Source: Ruminiclostridium cellobioparum DSM 1351 = ATCC 15832
GTDB taxonomy: Bacteria > Bacillota > Clostridia > Acetivibrionales > DSM-1351
Reading direction: 5' to 3'
DNA length: 64,000 nucleotides
Assembly (NCBI RefSeq): GCF_000621505.1
Contig: NZ_JHYD01000026.1
Location: forward strand, 1-64,000
In this document: one piece after another, positions 18,594 to 25,718 of the stretch
Position numbering within the stretch: the first letter of the stretch is position 1
Layout: every line of letters starts with the position of its first letter
Program-made: the position numbers and the translations under genes
Notes under the pieces: generated by a model
Seen by the model: the letters and a program-made list of their open reading frames with translations, nothing else
The model's database searches: none
What the model was told of the DNA's origin: nothing

Positions 18594-19676
18594 TCAAAAA
18601 TTGCTTTTCTTGTATTCCATGGGTGTAAGTCCCGTATAGTTTTTAAATAACGATGAAAAATAATCCGTCTTTTTATATCCAAGTTTTTCACTTATTTCAT
18701 AATTTTTGTAGTCCCCTGATACAATTAAATATTTTGCATGTTCCATCTTTATTTTTGTCACGTAATCATTGAAATTGCACTCCACCTTCTGCTTAAAAAG
18801 CTTACCGACGTAATCCCTGCTTATATGCACCTCATTGGCGATAACTTCAAGATTGATTTCCTTTTCTATATTATCAATTACACACTGGCATATCTTCCTG
18901 ATTATGCTGTCAGGATGATTGAGCTGATATTTCCGGACTTTCTCCAGCATTTCCCTGAGCCGTGCCATAAATTCCAGTCGGATGGCTTCTGTTCCGGTCA
19001 ATTCCTTTATATGTGAAAAGGCAGCTGTTCCTTCAATTTTTGCAAGCCAGGGAAACCTTTCATCAATTTTTGTCCGGATATTGAATAGCAGTGTGTTTGC
19101 CAGAACCCGTACTTTTGCGGCATCATAGTCATATAGGGTGCAAATTTCAGTAAATGCTTCATTTGCAGTATTCTCAAGCTCTGTGTCGGCATTTATGATT
19201 TGTAAAATAATCAGTTTTTCATGCTCCCCGGGGTAATACGCCTTGTTATCCTCCTCATAGACCTTCTCCAGATTATTAATTCTCTCTTCCTGTTCTTTTT
19301 TGGCATCAATAAACCTTTTTGCCCTTGTTAAAATATCCGACAGGGCTGATTCTTCCAGTGGTTTTGTCATATATTCAAATACCCCGAATCTGATACCCTG
19401 TTTTGCGAACTGAAAATCACTGTGTGTGCTTAATAAGATTACGCAGATATCAAGGTTTTGTGCTCTCAACTCCTGAATAAATTCTATCCCGTCCATACCG
19501 GGCATCTTGATATCGGTTATTATAAGTTCATACCTGGTTTCAGCAAGCTTCTGCAAGGCCTCTTTTCCGTCACAGGCCTCTCCCGCAATAAAAAAACCGT
19601 ATTGCCCCCAGTTTTTAAACCTTTTAAGCATATATAAAGTTGCAATATCGTCGTCAACAATCAATACCCTGTACAT
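18594..19676 (-). CDS. Response regulator, AraC-type output
   Basis: The protein is 360 residues. The receiver domain (about 1-120) has acidic pocket D8-D10, phosphoacceptor D55 in ELIITDIKMPGMDG, the Thr/Ser of ILLSTHSD and the Lys of YMTKPLEE. A middle region of about 130 residues has no recognised fold. Two helix-turn-helix motifs of the AraC type sit at the C-terminus (INLEVIANEVHISRDYVGKL and NYEISEKLGYKKTDYFSSLF, end TGLTPMEYKKSNF). It follows the hybrid kinase gene by about 40 bases, with a 14-bp hairpin between, so it is the probable partner. The next operon downstream is urt-ure, a plausible but unproved target. Confidence 0.92.
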   Translation of the reverse strand: MYRVLIVDDDIATLYMLKRFKNWGQYGFFIAGEACDGKEALQKLAETRYELIITDIKMPGMDGIEFIQELRAQNLDICVILLSTHSDFQFAKQGIRFGVFEYMTKPLEESALSDILTRAKRFIDAKKEQEERINNLEKVYEEDNKAYYPGEHEKLIILQIINADTELENTANEAFTEICTLYDYDAAKVRVLANTLLFNIRTKIDERFPWLAKIEGTAAFSHIKELTGTEAIRLEFMARLREMLEKVRKYQLNHPDSIIRKICQCVIDNIEKEINLEVIANEVHISRDYVGKLFKQKVECNFNDYVTKIKMEHAKYLIVSGDYKNYEISEKLGYKKTDYFSSLFKNYTGLTPMEYKKSNF

Positions 19677-19698
19677 TCCCCTTTAACCTCCCAATCAA

Positions 19699-19736
19699 TG
19701 ATAACTGCAAACAAAACTAAACGTTTGCAGTTATCA
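19699..19736 (-). repeat. Perfect hairpin at the kinase/response-regulator junction
   Basis: TGATAACTGCAAAC (19699-19712) and GTTTGCAGTTATCA (19723-19736) are perfect 14-base complements with a 10-base loop. The right arm covers the last codons of the kinase gene, whose product ends MITANV. There is no U-run after the stem on the minus strand, so it is more likely a processing or expression-balancing hairpin than a terminator. Confidence 0.75.
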
Positions 19737-22419
19737 TGTTCAGATAAATTTCAGCCTGTTCAAAATCAAACGCCACTATGGACTTCCTGAGCTCCAGATA
19801 AGTACCTTCGTCAATGTTTTTCATTAAAACCCTTTGGTTTTCCTCAAAGTAATCTTTTGCATCGGAGTCAGCAATGACCACGTAATTATGAAGAGTAGTT
19901 ATAATTTCATGGAAACTGCCTGCAGTTTCTAATGAATCTTCTTTAATTCCTTCTGTTTGACTGCCCGTATACCCGGCAGCCTCATCGCACAACCTGTGCA
20001 GCCCTTCCATGATACCAATTATCAGGTTCTCAACCTGCTGGTCAAGCCTGTCTCCTTTTATGATTTTTTCCAGATCCCTGCAAAGCCCGAACAATCCTGT
20101 TGCGCCAAGATTTCCTGTCAAACCCTTGAGCTTGTGAACCATATCTCCCATTGCAGTAAAATTTTTTGCTTTAAACAAATCCTGTATTTGCTCTCCGTCC
20201 CATTTGTGCCCATCGATAAACTGCTTGAGGATCCCGGCATATTTTTTCCTGTTTCCCCCAAGTTTTGCCGCTCCCTTTTCAAAAACGGAATATGCCGGTT
20301 CATAACTGTAAATCTCCTTATAGCCAGTATCATATGTATAGCCGGAATCTTCCGCCCCGTCGTCACCGGTACCTGTAAACTTTTTTATCATTCTTGAAAG
20401 CTCTGCGGGATACAAGGGTTTGGTCAGGAAGCCGTTCATTCCTGCCAGCTTTGCCTTTTCCTCGACACCGTCAACTGCGTCTGCGGTAAGAGCAATTATC
20501 ACGGTATTCCTTCCTGTTTCAAGCTCCCTTATGGTTTTTGTTGTTTCATATCCGTCCATATCTGGCATACGTATATCCATAAGTATAACATCAAACAAAT
20601 TCTCTTTTACAAGCTGTATTGCGGCATGTCCGCCGGCAGCCGTATAAGTCCGGAAACCCAGAACCTTCAATATTTCTCCCGTCATCTGAAGGTTGATAGC
20701 ATTATCCTCCACCAAAAGTATCTTTTTGTCTTCAAAAGCCCTTTCGGAAAGATTTTTCTCCATTTCCCCCCTGAGAAGAGCTTTGCCTGTAACTACTTCA
20801 AGCTGCGCTGTAAATACAAAACAGGAGCCCTTTCCCTCTTCGCTTTCAACACTTATTGCCCCGTTCATCAATTCGGCTATGCTTTTGCTGATTGCCAGAC
20901 CGAGACCGGTACCTCCATATTTTCTTGTGATAGAAGCATCTCCCTGTGTAAAATGATCAAAAATAATTTTTTGCTGTGCTTCCGATATCCCTATGCCGGT
21001 GTCTTTTACACTTATAGAGGCAATTATCCGGTCATCTTCAATGGGTATATAATCCAGACTGATGGTTATTGAACCCTTTTCGGTAAATTTTATGGCATTT
21101 GACAGCAGGTTCAGTATTACCTGCTTTACCCTTGTGACATCACCCGACAGCACCCCGGGAATATGGTCATTTATATTTAAACTTAGTTCAAGTCCCTTTT
21201 TTGCGGCTTCCACACCCACCATACCGTATATATCCTGAACTGCCTTTACTATGTCAAATTCTACCTCCTCCAGAAACATTCTGCCTGCCTCAATTTTTGA
21301 AAAATCCAATATACCGTTGATCAGGCCCAATAAATTATTGGCAACCATCCCGATTTTATCACTGTACTCTTTTTGTCTTGTTTCAAGATATGTATCGTTC
21401 AGCAGAAACTGATAGCCTATTATGGTATTCAACGGCGTCCTTATCTCATGGGACATGCCGGCCAGAAATTCGCTTTTTGCATTATTTGCAAGTTCGGCCT
21501 CTTCTTTTGCTGCTCTCATGGTTTTTTCGGCTTCCATTCTCTTCTGAAGCTCATCATGAAAGGAAAAATACAGTTCATTAAATGTATTTGCCAGCTGCTG
21601 CAGCTCCAATGTCCCTTCAGGATTGAGGCTGAACCTGTCATCCTCAAAGGAAAATTTTCTTAGCAGCTTGGTATAGCTGTTTATGGGGTTGGTAACATAT
21701 TTGAAAAGAATGCTGATCAGTACGGCTATGGCACCGATTATTATCAGGGCCAGCACTATCTGCACCGCAGCAGCTGTGGAGGTGGCATCCCTTGCTGCTT
21801 CCAGTTCGTTTTCCAGTCGTGCATTCATGACCTCCTGAAATTTGGCTATGGGATCCATGATGTCTTTTTTATCGGCGTCATATTGGGAATCAAACATTAT
21901 CTCTCTGGCCTTATTCAGTTTTTCTGCATCTCCAAGTTTTCTGTCCTCCGGCTCCAGCCCGAAGGATGCCACCTCGGGCACCATATCCTTCTCCGGTACC
22001 TTCAAGGCCTCCAGCACCAGCCTCATGGACCTTCTTTCAGTATTTACAAGAGCATCGGAATGCTGCTTTGCATTTGCCAGCAGTTCCAGTTCTTCTTCGG
22101 GAGATTCCAATTCTTTTACCTTTAATATTACCTTGTCCCTTGTCTGTGTATCATTGATCTCCTCCCAATATTTCTGGAGGTGCAATATATCGGTAGTGAT
22201 GGCATATTTACGCGCCTCATCTGTCAGATAATCGGAAGCGTCTGCCAGATCCATGCCCAGCTGTTTAAATTCCATCCTCCGCCGTTCGGCCTCCTGCTCC
22301 GACTCTATACTGGAGCGCATATAAACAATGCTTCCGATGAGTAAAACAGATATTAAAAAAAAGATTCCAAGTATAAGACTGCTTATTGTCGATTGTTTTA
22401 TTGCTATCCGGGATTTCAA
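19717..22419 (-). CDS. Hybrid sensor histidine kinase with receiver and HPt domains
   Basis: The protein is 900 residues. The start is probably TTG at 22419 (AGGAGG 8 bases upstream); a GTG at 22428 directly abuts the ribosome site. Order: TM1 about 13-33, extracytoplasmic helical sensor about 35-215 with no known sensor motif, TM2 about 220-243 (VQIVLALIIIGAIAVLISIL), HAMP, coiled linker, HisKA with H324 (GMSHEIRTPLNTIIGY), HATPase (N box NLLSNAIKFTEKG, G boxes DTGIGIS and GGTGLGLAIS), receiver with D615 (VILMDIRMPDMDGYE), and a C-terminal HPt with H762 (MVHKLKGLTG). The four-step phosphorelay should end at the AraC-type regulator encoded next. The signal is unknown; position beside the urea module suggests nitrogen or urea sensing as a hypothesis. 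Confidence 0.93.
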   Translation of the reverse strand: MKSRIAIKQSTISSLILGIFFLISVLLIGSIVYMRSSIESEQEAERRRMEFKQLGMDLADASDYLTDEARKYAITTDILHLQKYWEEINDTQTRDKVILKVKELESPEEELELLANAKQHSDALVNTERRSMRLVLEALKVPEKDMVPEVASFGLEPEDRKLGDAEKLNKAREIMFDSQYDADKKDIMDPIAKFQEVMNARLENELEAARDATSTAAAVQIVLALIIIGAIAVLISILFKYVTNPINSYTKLLRKFSFEDDRFSLNPEGTLELQQLANTFNELYFSFHDELQKRMEAEKTMRAAKEEAELANNAKSEFLAGMSHEIRTPLNTIIGYQFLLNDTYLETRQKEYSDKIGMVANNLLGLINGILDFSKIEAGRMFLEEVEFDIVKAVQDIYGMVGVEAAKKGLELSLNINDHIPGVLSGDVTRVKQVILNLLSNAIKFTEKGSITISLDYIPIEDDRIIASISVKDTGIGISEAQQKIIFDHFTQGDASITRKYGGTGLGLAISKSIAELMNGAISVESEEGKGSCFVFTAQLEVVTGKALLRGEMEKNLSERAFEDKKILLVEDNAINLQMTGEILKVLGFRTYTAAGGHAAIQLVKENLFDVILMDIRMPDMDGYETTKTIRELETGRNTVIIALTADAVDGVEEKAKLAGMNGFLTKPLYPAELSRMIKKFTGTGDDGAEDSGYTYDTGYKEIYSYEPAYSVFEKGAAKLGGNRKKYAGILKQFIDGHKWDGEQIQDLFKAKNFTAMGDMVHKLKGLTGNLGATGLFGLCRDLEKIIKGDRLDQQVENLIIGIMEGLHRLCDEAAGYTGSQTEGIKEDSLETAGSFHEIITTLHNYVVIADSDAKDYFEENQRVLMKNIDEGTYLELRKSIVAFDFEQAEIYLNMITANV

Positions 22420-22464
22420 GCGTATCACCTCCTGCCGTATACATCATCCTATCGGATAAAAACG

Positions 22465-22508
22465 AAAAAAGCGCTCAAGTCAATGCAAATGTGCAATAAC
22501 CTAGCGCC
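22465..22508 (-). promoter_or_regulatory. Terminator-like hairpin in the kinase leader
   Basis: On the minus strand GCGCT and AGCGC enclose AGGTT/GACTT (with G-T pairs) and TGCA/TGCA, followed by TTTTTTCGTTTTT. It lies about 50 bases upstream of the kinase start, where it could attenuate the operon. Its arms resemble those of the hairpin at 23779-23807 (see findings). Confidence 0.6.
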
Positions 22509-22655
22509 GTTGCCGTTCTGATTTTTAATTATATTAATTATACAAGCTTCAGAATTTCCTGTCGACTACTTTAATTAATTATTATAAAATGTTTTACATG
22601 GTTTTATTTCTTGCATCTACCGAAACCGATTATATTATTAAGGAGACTGTATTAA

Positions 22656-23750
22656 ATGAACAGAGGCAGCGCAATTGATAAATACGAAATCCTGATAGTT
22701 GACGATACTCCCGAACAGATTGAAATGGCCATGCTGGTATTGAAAAACAACAATTACAAGGTTCGAGTTTCCACAAAGGGTGAAGCAGCACTCAAACTGC
22801 TGGAACGGCAAAAGCCGGATTTGATCCTTCTGGATATTTTTATGCCTGAAATAGACGGTTTTGAAATGTGCAGAATTATAAAGCAAAATGATGAGTTTAA
22901 AAATATACCGGTCATATTTCTCACTTCAAGTGATGATGAACAAAGTATAAAGAAAGGTTTTGAATCAGGCGCACAGGATTATGTAACAAAACCCTTCAAC
23001 GCAACCGAGCTGCTTGCCAGAGTGAACACTCATATCAAACTTAAGGAACAAACCGAATCTCTATATCTTGCCAACAGGGAGCTTGACAGTTTTTGCTATT
23101 CCATAGCCCACGACCTTAAGGCACCTCTCCTGTCAATCAGCAAACTCATAGAATATCTTTCCCTTGATTACTATGATAAATTGGGAGATGACGGAAACAG
23201 CCTGATAAAAAACATACAAAAAAAGTCCACCGAACTCACGGCAATCATAAACCATCTTCTGGAATTCTCCCGCATGTGTGAAATGGATATGAAGTTGGAA
23301 CCAATAAATCTGAATAATTTGATACAAAGTGTTTTTGATGAACTTATGCTGGCACAGCCTGAACGGACAGCAGTACTGGATATGCCCCGGCTTCCCGAAA
23401 TAACAGGTGACGGCATCATGCTTGGAATACTTGTAACCAACATATTGTCAAATTCACTTAAATACACTGCCCGGCGGCAGCGGGCCGAGATATCCGTTGA
23501 ATACACCGAGCACCAGTATGATTATATATTTTGCATAAGAGATAACGGAGCCGGTTTCGATATGAAATACTCCTCAAGACTCTTTCAGGTATTTCAGAGG
23601 CTGCATTCCTCAAAAGAGTTTGAAGGCTCGGGCGTTGGGCTGTCCATATGCCAGAGGATATTGAAACGGCATAACGGAAAGGCCTGGATGACAGGTGAAA
23701 CAGACAATGGAGCTTCCTTCTACTTCAGTTTTCCTAAAAACAATAAGTAA
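22656..23750 (+). CDS. Receiver-histidine kinase protein (REC-HisKA-HATPase)
   Basis: The protein is 364 residues, cytoplasmic, no membrane segment. An N-terminal receiver (about 10-125) has DD at 16-17, phosphoacceptor D60 (LILLDIFMPEIDGFE), SS of IFLTSSDD and K of YVTKPFN. It is followed by a short linker and a phytochrome-type HisKA with H152 (CYSIAHDLKAPL). The HATPase contains NILSNSLKYTARR and RDNGAGFDMKYSSRLFQVF, and ends SGVGLSICQRILKRHNGKAW. A receiver placed before the kinase suggests the kinase is controlled by another kinase. The start is the ATG at 22656, with AAGGAG 8 bases upstream. Transcribed divergently from the hybrid kinase. Confidence 0.92.
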   Translation: MNRGSAIDKYEILIVDDTPEQIEMAMLVLKNNNYKVRVSTKGEAALKLLERQKPDLILLDIFMPEIDGFEMCRIIKQNDEFKNIPVIFLTSSDDEQSIKKGFESGAQDYVTKPFNATELLARVNTHIKLKEQTESLYLANRELDSFCYSIAHDLKAPLLSISKLIEYLSLDYYDKLGDDGNSLIKNIQKKSTELTAIINHLLEFSRMCEMDMKLEPINLNNLIQSVFDELMLAQPERTAVLDMPRLPEITGDGIMLGILVTNILSNSLKYTARRQRAEISVEYTEHQYDYIFCIRDNGAGFDMKYSSRLFQVFQRLHSSKEFEGSGVGLSICQRILKRHNGKAWMTGETDNGASFYFSFPKNNK

Positions 23751-23778
23751 ACTCCTTTGGCAACTATAACAACCAAAA

Positions 23779-23807
23779 GGCGCACAAGTCGTTTATGACC
23801 TGGCGCC
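23779..23807 (-). terminator. Terminator-like hairpin between convergent genes
   Basis: GGCGC (23779-23783) and GCGCC (23803-23807) enclose CAAGTC against GACCT. On the minus strand the stem is followed by TTTTGGTTGTT, suiting a terminator for the ABC exporter genes. On the plus strand it follows the receiver-kinase gene by about 30 bases without a clear U-run. Confidence 0.6.
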
Positions 23808-23852
23808 TTAAGTATTGACAATTTGTTTGGCAATCCTGTTTATCTTTCTCTT

Positions 23853-25718
23853 TTACGAAGCCTCTGCCTCTTCAAACTGGCTGTTGTACAGTGAAGCATA
23901 GAAACCGCCCGAAGACAGCAATTCTCCATGTGTACCCTGCTCAACAATATCTCCGTTTTTCATTACAAGTATCAAATCCGCATCTCTTATGGTTGAAAGC
24001 CTGTGTGCTATTATAAAGCTTGTTCTGTCTTTCATCAGATTTTCCATAGCCTTCTGTATAAGAACCTCGGTTCTGGTATCGACCGAGCTGGTTGCTTCGT
24101 CCAGTATCAGTATCTTCGGGTCTGACAGTATGGCGCGTGCGATGGTCAAAAGCTGCTTCTGACCCTGGGACACATTGCTGGCCTCTTCATTGAGAACCAT
24201 ATTATATCCATCGGGCTGTGTCTTGATGAAGTGGTGGGCATGTGCGGCCTTTGCAGCCTTTATTACCTCTTCGTCAGTGGCATCCAGTCTTCCGTAACGG
24301 ATGTTTTCCATTATTGTACCGTTAAACAGCCAGGTGTCCTGGAGCACCATGCCGAACATATCTCTTAAATCATTTCTCCTGAAGTCCTTTGAATTTACAC
24401 CATCAATAAATATGTCCCCGCTGTTGAGGTCATAGAAACGCATAAGCAGTTTTACAATTGTTGTTTTCCCTGCACCGGTCGGTCCGACAATGGCCACCCT
24501 CTGACCCGGCTTGATGCTGGCCGAAAAATCATTGATTATTATACTTTCAGGGTTATATCCGAAATGGACGTTTTTAAATTCAACCTCACCCTTTACATTT
24601 TCAGTACTTGCCGGGTTTTGGGTATCTTTTGGCTCTTCAGCCTCATCCAGGAAGGCAAAAACCCTTTCCGCAGCTGCAGCCGTTGACTGCAGAATATTTG
24701 CAACCTGGGCCGCCTGCCCTATAGGCTGCTGGAAATTCCTCACATACTGAATAAAAGAAACGATATCACCAACCTTTATAGTACCTTTTATTGTAAGCCA
24801 GCCTCCAAGAATGGTTACAAGCACATAGCCGATATTGCCTATGAAGCCCATGATGGGGAACATCATACCTGAGAGAAACTGTGATTTCCATGCCGATTTA
24901 TGGAGCTGGTCGTTAATGCTGTCAAACTTTTCTACCGCCTTTTTCTCTCCGTTAAAGGCCTTCATTATGTTGTGTCCGCTGAAAATCTCCTCGACATGCC
25001 CATTCACCTGTCCAAGAGATTCCTGCTGGGTTTTGAAATATTTCTGTGACTGCTTGACAATTATACCTATGAATATTATTGACAGAGGAACGATTGTCAC
25101 TGATACCAGAGTCATCATCCAGCTGATTGTCAGCATCATCACAAGTGCTCCTATGAGCATTGTAAAGGAGGTTATCATCTGGAACAAACTCTGATTCAGG
25201 GTCTGGCTCACAGTATCAACATCGTTGGTAACCCTTGACAATACCTCTCCGTGTGTCATCCTGTCAAAGTATTTGAGAGGCATACGGTTTATTTTCTCGG
25301 CAATCTCTCTTCTGAGGTTGTAGGATATTTTTTGAGCAACACCCGACATTATATAGCCGCCGATAAAGGAAAACAAAGAGCTTGCAGCATATAATACAAT
25401 CAAATATATTAATGTTCTTCCAATAAAGTCAAAGTCTATTGAACTGCCGGCAGCCTTGCCGACCAAACCTTCATAAAGTTTTGATATTGCATCTCCAAGG
25501 ATCTTTGGACCTCTTATTCCCACTATTACGCTTCCAATGGCAAATATAAATACAATTATTATACGGGGTATGAACGGCTTAATATATGTTAACAGCTTTT
25601 TCATAGTCCCCTTGAAGTCTTTAGGCTTCTCAACCTTCATACCCATTTGACCGCCGCCCATGGGACCGCGGCCTCCTCTTCTGGAAGCATGTTGTTTTAC
25701 ATTTTCATTTTTACTCAT
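23853..25718 (-). CDS. ABC exporter half-transporter, catalytically competent partner (MdlB/BmrD-like)
   Basis: The protein is 621 residues. A basic N-terminus rich in Gly/Met (RRGGRGPMGGGQMG) precedes six transmembrane helices and a C-terminal ATPase. Walker A is GPTGAGKTT. Walker B is ILILDEATSSVD with the catalytic Glu, and the H-loop His is present (FIIAHRLST). The signature is degenerate: VSQGQ in place of LSGGQ. It overlaps the larger partner gene by four bases, so the two are co-translated and form a heterodimeric drug or lipid exporter. The substrate is not evident; a divergent MarR regulator suggests a toxic or signal compound. Confidence 0.93.
   Translation of the reverse strand: MSKNENVKQHASRRGGRGPMGGGQMGMKVEKPKDFKGTMKKLLTYIKPFIPRIIIVFIFAIGSVIVGIRGPKILGDAISKLYEGLVGKAAGSSIDFDFIGRTLIYLIVLYAASSLFSFIGGYIMSGVAQKISYNLRREIAEKINRMPLKYFDRMTHGEVLSRVTNDVDTVSQTLNQSLFQMITSFTMLIGALVMMLTISWMMTLVSVTIVPLSIIFIGIIVKQSQKYFKTQQESLGQVNGHVEEIFSGHNIMKAFNGEKKAVEKFDSINDQLHKSAWKSQFLSGMMFPIMGFIGNIGYVLVTILGGWLTIKGTIKVGDIVSFIQYVRNFQQPIGQAAQVANILQSTAAAAERVFAFLDEAEEPKDTQNPASTENVKGEVEFKNVHFGYNPESIIINDFSASIKPGQRVAIVGPTGAGKTTIVKLLMRFYDLNSGDIFIDGVNSKDFRRNDLRDMFGMVLQDTWLFNGTIMENIRYGRLDATDEEVIKAAKAAHAHHFIKTQPDGYNMVLNEEASNVSQGQKQLLTIARAILSDPKILILDEATSSVDTRTEVLIQKAMENLMKDRTSFIIAHRLSTIRDADLILVMKNGDIVEQGTHGELLSSGGFYASLYNSQFEEAEAS

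Noticed and set aside
22656-23750. Phytochrome photoreceptor
   Set aside because: The kinase resembles phytochrome kinases but there is no PAS-GAF-PHY sensor; the N-terminus is a receiver.
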